A stretch of DNA of 64,000 nt from Aliiruegeria sabulilitoris (GTDB lineage: Bacteria > Pseudomonadota > Alphaproteobacteria > Rhodobacterales > Rhodobacteraceae). Position numbers and translations under genes: made by a program. This document shows, in pieces, positions 19,466-28,013 of the stretch. Below the pieces are notes generated by a model, which searched no databases, was not told the origin of the DNA, and worked only from the letters and a program-made list of their open reading frames with translations. Each line of letters opens with the position of its first letter. Positions within the stretch are counted from its first letter, which is position 1. The DNA lies in NCBI RefSeq assembly GCF_001558155.1, contig NZ_LOAS01000003.1, positions 248,001-312,000 on the forward strand, written 5' to 3'.

Positions 19466-20626
19466 ATGCGTATTTTGACCACGACCGACGAGCTTGCCAC
19501 TTTCTGTGAGCAAGCCAAGGACGGTCCCTATGTTACCCTCGACACCGAGTTTCTCCGCGAGCGCACCTATTACAGCAAGCTCTGTCTGATCCAGATGGCG
19601 CTTCCTGGCATGGATGGCGAGGCGGTGCTGATTGATCCGATCCAAGGCGGCGACGCGCTCTCGATGGAGCCCCTCTACGATCTGTTCCGGAACACGAACG
19701 TGGTCAAGGTGTTCCACGCCGCGCGTCAGGACCTTGAGATCTTCTTTCACGAGGGCAATGTCTTCCCGGAGCCGCTCTTCGATACGCAGGTCGCGGCCAT
19801 GGTTTGTGGTTTCGGCGAGCAGGTCGGCTATGAAACGCTGGTGCGCAAGATTGTACGCGGGTCGGTCGACAAATCCTCGCGCTTCACCGACTGGTCGCGC
19901 CGCCCCTTGTCGGAGGCGCAGCAAAACTATGCCCTGGCCGATGTGACGCATCTTCGCGGCATCTACGAGTTTCTTGCGGCGCAACTTGAAAAGAACGGCA
20001 GAACCCATTGGTTGGGTGAGGAACTATCGGTTTTGACTGATCCGGCAACCTATTGCGTTGTGCCGCAGGATGCCTGGAAACGGGTCAAGACGCGGACGAA
20101 CTCCGGCAAGTTTCTCTCCATTGTCCGCGAGTTGGCGCGTTTCCGGGAGATCTATGCGCAAGAGCGGAACATACCGCGGAATCGGGTCTTCAAAGACGAC
20201 GCGCTGCTGGAACTGGCCTCGACCAAGCCGAGCAATGTGCAGGAGCTCGGAAAATCCCGGATGCTGCTGCGCGATGCCCGCAAGGGCGCGATTTCCGACG
20301 GCATTCTCGCTGCGATCGCGACCGGTCTGGCCACCGAACCCGAGGATTATCCGAAGCCCGACACCAGCCGGGACAAGCTGCAGGTCAATCCGGCGCTGGC
20401 CGACCTGTTGCGGGTGTTGTTGAAGGCGAAGTCGGAATCTTCCTCGGTCGCGCAGAAGTTGATCGCCACCTCGTCCGATCTGGACATGATCGCGTCCGGC
20501 CGGCGCGACGTGGCCGCGCTCAAAGGGTGGCGAGAAGAGGTCTTTGGCGCCGATGCGCTGCGGCTTTGCGAGGGAAAGATCGCGCTGGCCGCCGATGGGG
20601 CGAATGTTCGCGTGATCGAGCTCTGA
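19466..20626 (+). CDS. rnd: Ribonuclease D
   Basis: 386 residues. The N-terminal DEDDy 3'-5' exonuclease has its first acidic pair in TLDTEFLRERTYY, a second acidic residue in HAARQDLEIFF and the tyrosine motif QQNYALADV-like segment. The C-terminal part carries an HRDC domain (about residues 210-290). RNase D trims tRNA and other stable RNA 3' ends. The gene stands alone with 85 bp to purN and converges on a lipoprotein gene. Confidence 0.93.
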   Translation: MRILTTTDELATFCEQAKDGPYVTLDTEFLRERTYYSKLCLIQMALPGMDGEAVLIDPIQGGDALSMEPLYDLFRNTNVVKVFHAARQDLEIFFHEGNVFPEPLFDTQVAAMVCGFGEQVGYETLVRKIVRGSVDKSSRFTDWSRRPLSEAQQNYALADVTHLRGIYEFLAAQLEKNGRTHWLGEELSVLTDPATYCVVPQDAWKRVKTRTNSGKFLSIVRELARFREIYAQERNIPRNRVFKDDALLELASTKPSNVQELGKSRMLLRDARKGAISDGILAAIATGLATEPEDYPKPDTSRDKLQVNPALADLLRVLLKAKSESSSVAQKLIATSSDLDMIASGRRDVAALKGWREEVFGADALRLCEGKIALAADGANVRVIEL

Positions 20627-20639
20627 GGCACCACCTGCG

Positions 20640-20663
20640 GCCTCGAAACCCATGTTTCAAGGC
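20640..20663. terminator. Hairpin between converging rnd and lipoprotein genes
   Basis: GCCTCGAAAC pairs with GTTTCAAGGC (9 of 10) around CCAT, and outer CACCTG/CAGGTG bases extend the stem. It sits 14 bp after the rnd stop and may serve both directions. Confidence 0.5.
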
Positions 20664-20697
20664 GGCGACAGGTGAGGCCATTTCGAAGCGAATTGGC

Positions 20698-21174
20698 CTA
20701 GCGGTTCGAACTGCGCTGGTTGTTCTGGCCGATGACCCGGATCGTGCGCACGCCGCCAAGCGTCTGATCGCTCAGGAACGTCCCTGCGGAAACCTCGCGG
20801 GACGCCGTGTTGACGACGTTGCGCTGCTGGCGCGGCGGCGAGATGACGAACTCAAGCTGGATCACACCATCCTTGGCGGCGACATCGCCGGTCTCCGTCC
20901 GGTAGGTCGAGAGCAGGTCGGCCGCCCAGTAGCCCTGCGTTGGCGGCAGCCCGACGGCGGTAACGATGGCCCCGCCCGGTGCCTTGTCGATCTTCATGGA
21001 GGTCACCTGGCTCACCAGATTGCGCGGGTCCACCTCGGTCGGGTAGCCCTTGCGCGGCTCAAGCGTCCCGGACTGGCTTCCGCTGAACCATCCCCAGTTC
21101 GTGGGGTTGTAGCGGGACTGGCACCCGGTCAGGACAAGCACGGCAACCAGGCCGGCAACAATCTGCACTTTCAT
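20698..21174 (-). CDS. Lipoprotein of unknown function
   Basis: 158 residues. The start at 21174 gives MKVQIVAGLVAVLVLTGCQSR, a proper lipoprotein signal with lipobox LTGC. The mature protein contains tandem short blocks (RKGYPTEVDPRNLVSQVTSM, then GAIVTAVGLPPTQGYWAADL) and a basic C-terminus. I do not recognise a named family beyond conserved alphaproteobacterial lipoproteins. Probably anchored at the outer or inner membrane facing the periplasm. Confidence 0.7.
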   Translation of the reverse strand: MKVQIVAGLVAVLVLTGCQSRYNPTNWGWFSGSQSGTLEPRKGYPTEVDPRNLVSQVTSMKIDKAPGGAIVTAVGLPPTQGYWAADLLSTYRTETGDVAAKDGVIQLEFVISPPRQQRNVVNTASREVSAGTFLSDQTLGGVRTIRVIGQNNQRSSNR

Positions 21175-21314
21175 TTCACGTCCTCGTCGGCCCGCATTCC
21201 TGCCCAACGGCTTAGCGAAATCATGCGCGATTGAAAACCCTGCCTGAACGCCTTGCCGTACTGGACGCCGCGACGCAGCGGCCTTAGGTAGTATTCCCAG
21301 AAAAGGAGCATTTG

Positions 21315-21743
21315 ATGGCACAGGACGCATTCGAGGACATTGTCGAGACCTTCGAGTTCCTGGATGACTGGGAAGAGCGCTACAGGCATGTGATCGACCT
21401 TGGCAAGGCGATGCCGCCGCTGGAGGAATCGCTGCGCGTGCCGGCCACCAAGGTCGATGGCTGCGCCAGCCAGGTCTGGCTGGTGCCGGAGATCGAGGGG
21501 CAGGGCGCCGATGCCGTCTTTTCCTTTCGTGGCGACAGCGACGCGATGATCGTGCGCGGGCTGATCGCGATCCTGCTGGCGCTCTATTCGGGCCTCACTG
21601 CGCGCGAAGCACTCGCAGTGGATGCACCGGCCGAACTGGCCCGGCTCGGGCTGAACGAACATCTTTCCTCCCAGCGTTCCAATGGTTTGCGCGCCATGGT
21701 TCAACGTATCCGCGACCTGTCGGAGCGGAGCGTGGTTGCGTGA
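21315..21743 (+). CDS. sufE: SufE, sulfur acceptor for SufS
   Basis: 142 residues of the SufE/CsdE fold. C50 in KVDGCASQVW is the persulfide-carrying cysteine that takes sulfur from the desulfurase SufS for Fe-S assembly. An AAAAGGAG site precedes the ATG at 21315. It is not inside the suf operon; an IscU-like scaffold lies at 9656. The stop overlaps the GTG start of the GNAT gene. Confidence 0.93.
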   Translation: MAQDAFEDIVETFEFLDDWEERYRHVIDLGKAMPPLEESLRVPATKVDGCASQVWLVPEIEGQGADAVFSFRGDSDAMIVRGLIAILLALYSGLTAREALAVDAPAELARLGLNEHLSSQRSNGLRAMVQRIRDLSERSVVA

Positions 21744-22204
21744 GTGACGCCGGGCCGCTGGTTCGCGCCGCGCATCCCGGGGAAGTGGACGAGATCAGCC
21801 GGCTGATCATCACCACCCTCTTTCGGTCCAATGCCGCCGATTACCCCCAGAACGTCCTGCAACGCATCGCCGAGGTGAATGCCCCGGCGCGCATCCTGGC
21901 GAATATGGCAATTCGGGACACGCTCGTCGCCGTGGCGCCAGACGGGACGATGATCGGCACGGCCGGCCTGGAGGCCAATTGGATCAAGAGCTTCTTCGTC
22001 CATCCCGACTGGCAGGGTAAGGGCGTGGGTCGGGCCCTGTTCGCGCATAGTCTCGGGATCTTGCGTGGGCGGGCGGTGCGGACCGTGCGCCTGCAATCCT
22101 CGCTGACAGCCTTGGGGTTCTATGAAGCTGCCGGGTTCAGAGCCTTGCGCGAGATCGTCGACGGGGAGGACCGGAAAATCCTCATGGAACTCGATCTGGT
22201 CTGA
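21740..22204 (+). CDS. GNAT-family N-acetyltransferase
   Basis: 154 residues. The acetyl-CoA-binding motif A is WQGKGVGRALF, with preceding strand FFVHPDW and the later LGFYEAAGF typical of GNAT C-termini. Substrate unknown. The start is GTG at 21740, overlapping sufE by 4 bp, so the two are co-translated. Its stop is one base away from the stop of the converging DUF1638 gene. Confidence 0.85.
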   Translation: MSDAGPLVRAAHPGEVDEISRLIITTLFRSNAADYPQNVLQRIAEVNAPARILANMAIRDTLVAVAPDGTMIGTAGLEANWIKSFFVHPDWQGKGVGRALFAHSLGILRGRAVRTVRLQSSLTALGFYEAAGFRALREIVDGEDRKILMELDLV

Positions 22205-22205
22205 T

Positions 22206-22862
22206 CTACGTCCCGGTCGCCCCGGCTGCTGCCGCGAGTGCGGTGGCAAGATCCCCGTAGCCCGTCTTGCGCCGCTCATAGGCCAGCCCCAGCCGCGTCG
22301 CACATTCCTCGGCTTTCACATCCAGCGCCGGATCGTCCACCTGCGCCTGGTAGACCAGCCGCCGATAATGGGCGAAATAGCTGTGGATCAACTCGGGATG
22401 GCGGTCCAGCCCCAACGGCCGCCAGACAAAGGCATCGAACTGCCGCACGAGGAAATCGGTGAGATAGAAGCTATCGATCTCATCCGCCGCCCGCTCGGCG
22501 AAGCGGGTATTGCCCTCGTAAAAGCTGTAGCAATGCGGCCCGGCGATCATCTCCACGCCGTGGCGCTTACAGACTTCTTCCAGAAGCCCACCGGTACCGC
22601 AATCGGCATAAGCGACGAAGATCGCCTCGTAACGCGCTGATTTTTCTTTGATCATCGCCTCGACAGCCGGCGCGATCCGGTCCGGATGGTTGTGCAGGAT
22701 TGCCGGCAGGCAGGCTAGGTCCATATGCGTCCAGCCATTCGCAGCCTTGAGCGCCAGGATCTCGCGGGCAATCGCCCCGCAGCCGATCACCAGCAGACGC
22801 GCCGCGCCGCCCGCATCGAGCGACAGGCCCTCTTCCGTCAGGTCTCGGTCGGAGAGTGTCAT
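22206..22862 (-). CDS. DUF1638 protein, corrinoid-associated
   Basis: 218 residues. Landmarks are LLVIGCGAIAREILAL, HNHPDRIAPAVEAMI, VAYADCGTGGLLEEVC and GPHCYSFYEG, with several cysteines and histidines that may hold metal. Family members repeatedly sit beside corrinoid proteins and methyltransferases, but the reaction is unknown. Here it is the last gene after the corrinoid protein and a small membrane protein, overlapping the latter by 4 bp. A role in corrinoid loading or reactivation is a guess from context. Confidence 0.82.
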   Translation of the reverse strand: MTLSDRDLTEEGLSLDAGGAARLLVIGCGAIAREILALKAANGWTHMDLACLPAILHNHPDRIAPAVEAMIKEKSARYEAIFVAYADCGTGGLLEEVCKRHGVEMIAGPHCYSFYEGNTRFAERAADEIDSFYLTDFLVRQFDAFVWRPLGLDRHPELIHSYFAHYRRLVYQAQVDDPALDVKAEECATRLGLAYERRKTGYGDLATALAAAAGATGT

Positions 22863-23044
22863 TTGTCCTCGTTTTCTGGCCCCGGCCAGTGCCGCGCCTG
22901 AAGCAGTTTCAACCCGATCAGCACCGCGAAAACGAGCCCGACCCAGGGCCCGATGCTGTTCCAGAAGATTGCTCCCACACCGATGGTCACGGCGGCGAGC
23001 ATCACGACGGCAACGAGAAGAATTATAAAAGTTTTCGGGGGCAT
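22859..23044 (-). CDS. Small membrane protein between corrinoid and DUF1638 genes
   Basis: 61 residues with two hydrophobic helices (TFIILLVAVVMLAAVTIGVG and a second from about 31 to 48) and a charged tail. ATG at 23044 has a GGAGAG site upstream; the stop overlaps the DUF1638 start (ATGA), and the corrinoid gene ends 43 bp upstream. Reality is supported by this tight coupling. Function unknown. Confidence 0.65.
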   Translation of the reverse strand: MPPKTFIILLVAVVMLAAVTIGVGAIFWNSIGPWVGLVFAVLIGLKLLQARHWPGPENEDK

Positions 23045-23087
23045 GGCACTCTCCTTGCCTCCGAAATAGGTATTGTCAGGCCCGATG

Positions 23088-23792
23088 TCAGCCCGCGGCC
23101 ATCTGGTTATGTTTGCGCGCGATGAAATCCTTGGCCGTTTCCACCGCAACGGCGGCATCGCGGCAATAGGCGTCTGCGCCGATGGCCCGACCGAATTCCT
23201 CGTTCAGCGGCGCGCCTCCCACGAGCACGATATAGTCATCTCGCTTGCCCTTCTCGTTCAGTGTGTCGATCACGACCTTCATGTAGGGCATGGTGGTCGT
23301 CAGCAATGCGGACATGCCGAGAATATCGGCATCTTCGGCTTCCAGCGCCTCCAGGTAGGCATCGACGGAATTGTTGATGCCCAGATCGACTACCTCGAAC
23401 CCGGCGCCCTCCATCATCATGGAGACAAGGTTCTTGCCGATGTCGTGGATGTCGCCCTTCACCGTGCCGATCACCATCTTGCCCATGCGCGGTGCGCCGG
23501 TCTCGGCCAGAAGCGGTTTCAGGATCGCCATCCCGCCCTTCATCGCGTTGGCCGCAAGCAGCACTTCGGGCACGAAGAGGATGCCATCGCGGAAATCGTT
23601 GCCGACAATGGTCATGCCGGAAACCAGCGCCTCGGTCAGCACCTGGTAGGGCTGCCAGCCGCGTTCCAGCAGGATGTTGACGCCCTCCTCGATCTCTTCC
23701 CTGAGACCGTCATAGAGGTCGTCATGCATCTGCTGCACCAATTCCTCGTTGTCGAGTTCGGAAAGGATGATGTCGTCTTCTTCGTCGGACAT
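23088..23792 (-). CDS. Corrinoid-binding protein (split methionine synthase / methyltransferase cognate)
   Basis: 234 residues made of a helical cap (about 10-95) and a Rossmann B12-binding domain. H116 in GDIHDIGKNLV is the lower cobalt ligand (DxHxxG), with the supporting GMSALLTTT and VGGAPL motifs. It resembles MtbC/MtgC-type corrinoid proteins and the B12 module of MetH. Because a separate homocysteine methyltransferase lies at 25119-26129, the best reading is the cobalamin subunit of the split methionine synthase reported in roseobacters. A betaine- or methylamine-type demethylase subunit is the alternative. Confidence 0.85.
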   Translation of the reverse strand: MSDEEDDIILSELDNEELVQQMHDDLYDGLREEIEEGVNILLERGWQPYQVLTEALVSGMTIVGNDFRDGILFVPEVLLAANAMKGGMAILKPLLAETGAPRMGKMVIGTVKGDIHDIGKNLVSMMMEGAGFEVVDLGINNSVDAYLEALEAEDADILGMSALLTTTMPYMKVVIDTLNEKGKRDDYIVLVGGAPLNEEFGRAIGADAYCRDAAVAVETAKDFIARKHNQMAAG

Positions 23793-23967
23793 GTCAGGAC
23801 TCCTGGCAGAGCGGCGCCGCGGCGCCGGGGCTTTCGTTCACGTTTCCATGCAAGCCCATGTGCAGACGCGACGAATTGCGACATGCGCCGCGCCGCCACC
23901 GACCTTGGGAACGCTTCCTTGCGCGAGAGGCTTGCAGAATGTTCTCGTTGTGTTCTATCATTTGGCC

Positions 23968-25056
23968 ATGTCGCAGCCGGACCTGACCCATCCTCGCCCC
24001 GAGCTTAGGCGCGGACGTGCCGCCTTGTCCAACCGTCCGGGACGATTCGAGGCGCATGATCGCGAGGCGTTCGCGGATGGTTGGGCGGAGGAGGACGTGC
24101 CTTCTCCGCTGCGCACCGAGGTGCAGCGCGAAGCGCCACGCCGGATCATCACGCGCAACCAGTCGCCTGATATCGGTTTCGATCGCTCGGTGAACCCCTA
24201 TCGGGGCTGCGAGCATGGCTGCATCTACTGTTTTGCCCGCCCGACGCATGCGTTTCTTGGCCTGTCGCCGGGGCTCGATTTCGAAACCCGTCTCACCGTG
24301 AAACCGACCGCGCCGGATCTTCTGCGGAAAGAGATCTCGAAACCTGGCTACAAGGTCGCACCGATCGCCTTCGGCACCAATACCGATGTCTACCAGCCGA
24401 TAGAGCGCGAAGAACGGATCGCACGCGGCTGTTTCGAGGTCCTGCAGGCCTTCGGCCACCCGCTCACGATCACCACCAAGGGCACGCTGATCGAACGTGA
24501 TATCGACATCCTGGGCGAGATGGGGCGCGCAGGTCTCCTCCGCGCGGCCATCTCCCTCACCACGCTCGACGCATCGCTGGCCCGTTCCATGGAGCCGCGC
24601 GTTCCGTCTCCCGCGCGCCGACTCAAGGTTATAGAAACGCTCGTCCAAGCTGGTATCCCGACCACGGTCTCGCTCGCACCGGTCATTCCGGGGCTCACCG
24701 ACCACGAGATCGAGCCGATCCTGCAATCCGCCGCCGATGCCGGCGCCAGCGCGGCCATGATGATCCTTCTGCGCCTGCCGCAGGAGGTCTCGGGGCTGTT
24801 CCGCGAATGGCTCGAACAGGCCCGCCCGTTGCGCGCCGCGCGCGTGCTGAACCGCATCCGCGAAACCCATGGCGGCATGGACTACGATTCCAGCTGGCAA
24901 ACCCGCATGACGGGGCAGGGAACCTATGCCGAGTTTCTCCACCAACGCTTTCGCCTCTCCGTCAAACGCTTGCAATTGAACATTCGCCCGCCGCCTTTGC
25001 GCACGGACCTCTTTCGCGTGCCGCCCGCCAAGGGCGACCAGCTCAGTCTGTTCTAA
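23968..25056 (+). CDS. PA0069-family radical SAM protein
   Basis: About 362 residues. The CxxxCxxC cluster motif is CEHGCIYCF, preceded by NPYRGC, as in the SplB-like PA0069 family. Its substrate is not established; the family was named from genome surveys. The ATG at 23968 (MSQPDLTHPRPELRRGR) is taken; the frame upstream overlaps the divergent corrinoid gene. It lies between the two halves of the presumed methionine synthase but on the opposite strand, so functional linkage is unproven. Confidence 0.87.
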   Translation: MSQPDLTHPRPELRRGRAALSNRPGRFEAHDREAFADGWAEEDVPSPLRTEVQREAPRRIITRNQSPDIGFDRSVNPYRGCEHGCIYCFARPTHAFLGLSPGLDFETRLTVKPTAPDLLRKEISKPGYKVAPIAFGTNTDVYQPIEREERIARGCFEVLQAFGHPLTITTKGTLIERDIDILGEMGRAGLLRAAISLTTLDASLARSMEPRVPSPARRLKVIETLVQAGIPTTVSLAPVIPGLTDHEIEPILQSAADAGASAAMMILLRLPQEVSGLFREWLEQARPLRAARVLNRIRETHGGMDYDSSWQTRMTGQGTYAEFLHQRFRLSVKRLQLNIRPPPLRTDLFRVPPAKGDQLSLF

Positions 25057-25070
25057 GCCCCTTGGGGCGT

Positions 25071-25118
25071 CTTTCTGAAAGAAATACTCTCGCCGAAGGC
25101 ACGATCCTCAGGATCGTG
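25071..25118 (-). repeat. Intergenic palindromic repeat, copy 2 (partial)
   Basis: Between the converging radical-SAM and homocysteine methyltransferase genes. The core CACGATCCTCAGGATCGTG is a near-perfect palindrome and the flanking TCTCGCCGAAGG and TTTCTGAAAGAAAT match the family in degenerate form. It may double as a terminator. Confidence 0.55.
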
Positions 25119-26129
25119 TCAGCCCCGACGCCGCCGCCGCGTGCGCGGCTCGGGGACACCTTCGCCGGTGCCGTCGCTGGCCGAGGAGAACCCGCCAAGC
25201 GTCTCGGTGATCTGCTCCAGCGTCGGGCGCGGCCCGGCCGGCGTATTCTCCAGCGCCGCCCGCATCGCCTTCAGGTGCTCCGTCGTCGTACCGCAACATC
25301 CGCCAATGATCTTCGCGCCGGAATCCCGCGCCATCACCGCGTATTTTGCCATCAGCTCCGGCGTGCCGTCGTAGTGGATATGGCCATCCTCGTATTTCGG
25401 GATGCCCGCATTGCCCTTGGCAATCACCGGGATCTCGGGCCCCTGCGCGGTAAAGCCGAGCACTGTGCGCAGCAGGTCAGAGGAGCCCACGCCGCAATTC
25501 GCGCCAAAGGCCAGCGGCTTGTGCGCGAGCTTGTTCACCATCGTGACCATGTCGGCGGAGGTAAGGCCCATCATCGTGCGCCCCGCGGTGTCAAAGCTCA
25601 TCGTGCCGGCCCAGGGCATGCCCGCAAGCCGCGCGGCCTCTGCGGCGGCCTTGTATTCCTCCGGCGCCGAGATCGTCTCGACCCAGAGCACATCCGCGCC
25701 GCCCTCTTTCAGCCCTTCGGCTTGCTCGTGGAACATCTCCACGGCCAGCTCATGGGTGAGCGGTCCCATCGGTGCCATGATCTCTCCGGTCGGGCCGACG
25801 GAACCTGCCACCACAACGGGCCGCCCGGCCTTGTCGGCCACCTCGCGGCCAAGCTCGGCACCCAGCCGGTTCAATTCGCGCACGCGACCCTGCGCATCAT
25901 GCAGCTTCAGCCGCGAGGCATTGCCACCGAAAGTGTTGGTCAGGAAAATATCCGACCCCGCATCGACCGGCCCTTGATAGAGCGCCCGGATCCGGTCCGG
26001 GTGATCGGCATTCCACAGCTCCGGCGCATCGCCCGATTGCAGCCCCATGTTGAACAGCGTCGTGCCCGTGGCACCGTCGGCCATCAGCCAGTCGCGTGTC
26101 GAAAGCAGTTTGGAGAGGGCGTCGGTCAT
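25119..26129 (-). CDS. Homocysteine S-methyltransferase (separate MetH N-module)
   Basis: 336 residues forming only the homocysteine-binding TIM barrel. Zinc ligands are C212 (GANCGVG) and the pair C278/C279 (GGCCGTT). It equals the first module of MetH, lacking folate, B12 and reactivation modules. With the corrinoid protein at 23088 it can make a multi-subunit cobalamin-dependent methionine synthase; the methyl-tetrahydrofolate subunit is not in the window. BmtB or betaine-homocysteine methyltransferase is the usual database label for such proteins. Basic tail RTRRRRRG is unusual. Confidence 0.87.
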   Translation of the reverse strand: MTDALSKLLSTRDWLMADGATGTTLFNMGLQSGDAPELWNADHPDRIRALYQGPVDAGSDIFLTNTFGGNASRLKLHDAQGRVRELNRLGAELGREVADKAGRPVVVAGSVGPTGEIMAPMGPLTHELAVEMFHEQAEGLKEGGADVLWVETISAPEEYKAAAEAARLAGMPWAGTMSFDTAGRTMMGLTSADMVTMVNKLAHKPLAFGANCGVGSSDLLRTVLGFTAQGPEIPVIAKGNAGIPKYEDGHIHYDGTPELMAKYAVMARDSGAKIIGGCCGTTTEHLKAMRAALENTPAGPRPTLEQITETLGGFSSASDGTGEGVPEPRTRRRRRG

Positions 26130-26249
26130 GCTGTCTGTTCCACAGGTAAAAAAAGGGGCCGGGCGTTTTTGGCTGGATGTGCGCTCATCTCACGAACGGC
26201 TGCCGGACGCAAATTGATTGCAGTCATGATCTTCATGAGGCGCATGCAA

Positions 26250-26274
26250 AACGCGCCCCGAAATGGGGCGCGTT
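26250..26274 (-). terminator. Terminator of the zeta-subunit gene
   Basis: On the minus strand AACGCGCCCC and GGGGCGCGTT form a perfect 10-bp stem with a 5-nt loop, running into TTTT. It lies 38 bp after the stop of the DUF1476 gene. Confidence 0.8.
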
Positions 26275-26311
26275 CGGAGGGCAGACCTGCCTTGCCGCAT
26301 CGGGAAGAGGC

Positions 26312-26641
26312 TCAGAGCATCGAGCGGATTTCACCCTTGGCCGCGCGTTCGCGCGCTTCGATGAGGAACTCGCTCATGAGTTGGCGCACGCGCTCCTCGG
26401 ACCTTTCGCCCTTCAGATCCGCCATCAGCTTGGCCACGACGGCCTTTTCGCCGCCCGATTCCAAGTCGATGCGGATGATGTCCTTGGCATAGCGCACGGC
26501 CTCTTCGGCCGTCATCCCCAACAGTGCCGCCGCCCAGAAGGCGATATGCTTGTTGCGCGACGCCTGGGCCAGAAATTCCATTTCGGCGTCGTGAACGAAT
26601 TTCGCTTCATACGCAGCTTCGCGATCGTCAAAGGTGGTCAT
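26312..26641 (-). CDS. F1-ATPase inhibitor zeta subunit (DUF1476)
   Basis: 109 residues, the standard length. The N-terminus MTTFDDREAAYEAKFVHDAE is the inhibitory segment that inserts into F1, and the rest is the four-helix body with HIAFWAAALLGM. In Paracoccus and relatives this protein blocks ATP hydrolysis by the F1Fo enzyme. A single gene with its own terminator, not in the atp operon, as is usual. Confidence 0.9.
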   Translation of the reverse strand: MTTFDDREAAYEAKFVHDAEMEFLAQASRNKHIAFWAAALLGMTAEEAVRYAKDIIRIDLESGGEKAVVAKLMADLKGERSEERVRQLMSEFLIEARERAAKGEIRSML

Positions 26642-26739
26642 CGATACGGTCTCCCCCCGCTAATCTGTTGTGATTCCAATCTATGTAGTCGCGGGGGGCT
26701 TGCCTAGTGCGACCCGCCGCCCGCGCCTGCGATTTCCGG

Positions 26740-27822
26740 TCACTCCCCGCGTCCAAAAAGCTCTGCCAGGCGGCTCGCCGCGGCGGCCTTGTCCAGTTCG
26801 CTGCGATCTCCCGCACGGATCATCCGGTGTGCCTCGGCCAGCGCTCCGTCGATGTCGCCGTCCACGAGGCGCTCGGTGAGCTGGTCGAGCCAGGCAACCT
26901 GCTCCTCGGCTGGAAGCGCGGATTCGACAGCTTCCACGAGAAGGCCCGTGACCTCCTCCTCCCAGTTCGGTTCCTGCTCCGTCGCGGCAGTCTTCGGTTC
27001 CGGCAGGTCCAGCTCAAGCTCGGCCTGGGCTGCCGGCGGCGCAGGGTTGAGTTGCTCGTTCACAACCGCGTTCACCTCCGACAGCGGTCGGCCACCGGCA
27101 TCTTCCGACAGCTCGAGGGTCACGAGACCCGATTCCTGCGTCTGTGCGAACAAGTAGTCGGGGTCCAGTCCGAGAGCCTCGAGGATGATCGCCTGCCGAA
27201 CCGGCGTCATGATCTCGGAATTGGCGGTGCCGGGGGCGGGGAGGCTGTCGGTTTCCAGCGGATGCGGCATACCGCTATCGGTGCCCTCCCATTGCGCCTC
27301 CGGAATGGCGCCATCCTTGCTGCTGGACATGGCGCGGCGTGTGACGCGCCCGTCCAGGTAAACATGGAAGGCGAAATGGGCGCCGGGGTGTCGGCTGCCG
27401 GAATGGCGGAAATAGAAGATCTCGTCGCCTTCGAGCGCATCGCTCAGTGCCTCGCAAAAGGCGGAAACATCCCCGTCACCTTCCCGAAACTCGATCAGGG
27501 TCAGGCCGGCCGCCCCGAGCGGCCCCGTGAGGCGCACCGGCCCGCCATTGCTGGCGAAGCCCTTGTCGGCCAGCACGATCCGGGCGAGCGGCGGCGGGTC
27601 GAGCGTGCCCGCCGGTTGGATGCGCAGCTTCGGGCCGCCGGAAGCGGACTTCCCGGCCGTGTCGCCGCGCCCCAGCAGCCGGGAGAGAATCCCGCGCCGG
27701 GCGGGAGGCGCCGTGGCCGGCGCGGCAGGGCCGCCCGCCTGAAGGAACCCAATGGCTTCGGCCACCTCGGCCGGTGCGCGCGCCGTGAGCGCGAAGTCGA
27801 TAAGCGCGAAATCTTCAGTCAT
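26740..27822 (-). CDS. Hypothetical protein with acidic C-terminal half
   Basis: About 360 residues, soluble, no signal. The N-terminal part (1-20) MTEDFALIDFALTARAPAEV leads into a Pro/Ala-rich linker; the middle (about 80-230) has mixed alpha-beta character with EIFYFRHSGSRHPG; the C-terminal third is strongly acidic and helical. I see some resemblance of the middle to SseB-type proteins, not enough to name it. The start at 27822 was chosen over the GTG 33 bp upstream because the codons between look non-coding. Confidence 0.6.
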   Translation of the reverse strand: MTEDFALIDFALTARAPAEVAEAIGFLQAGGPAAPATAPPARRGILSRLLGRGDTAGKSASGGPKLRIQPAGTLDPPPLARIVLADKGFASNGGPVRLTGPLGAAGLTLIEFREGDGDVSAFCEALSDALEGDEIFYFRHSGSRHPGAHFAFHVYLDGRVTRRAMSSSKDGAIPEAQWEGTDSGMPHPLETDSLPAPGTANSEIMTPVRQAIILEALGLDPDYLFAQTQESGLVTLELSEDAGGRPLSEVNAVVNEQLNPAPPAAQAELELDLPEPKTAATEQEPNWEEEVTGLLVEAVESALPAEEQVAWLDQLTERLVDGDIDGALAEAHRMIRAGDRSELDKAAAASRLAELFGRGE

Positions 27823-28013
27823 CTGCCCGCACCCCCATCTGTTATCGCCTGTCACTCTTCCGGGCAGGCCGTTTCAAACGTCTGTCACCACGGCGGGCGT
27901 GTCAACCGATCGCGCCCCATGAGGCGCCATGCTTGCGACATGAGAGCCCATGCACTATAGGGCCAATCGGAACCGGCCGCGGGACGTCCCCGAATGGCCG
28001 ATGAAAGGATCCC

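Noticed and set aside
26214-26227. Possible FNR box TTGATTGCAGTCAT upstream of the homocysteine methyltransferase
   Set aside because: One half-site is broken (GTCAT) and no -10 lies at the right distance.
26130-26249. SAM, SAH or cobalamin riboswitch before the homocysteine methyltransferase gene
   Set aside because: I looked for the conserved cores in the 120-bp leader and found none.
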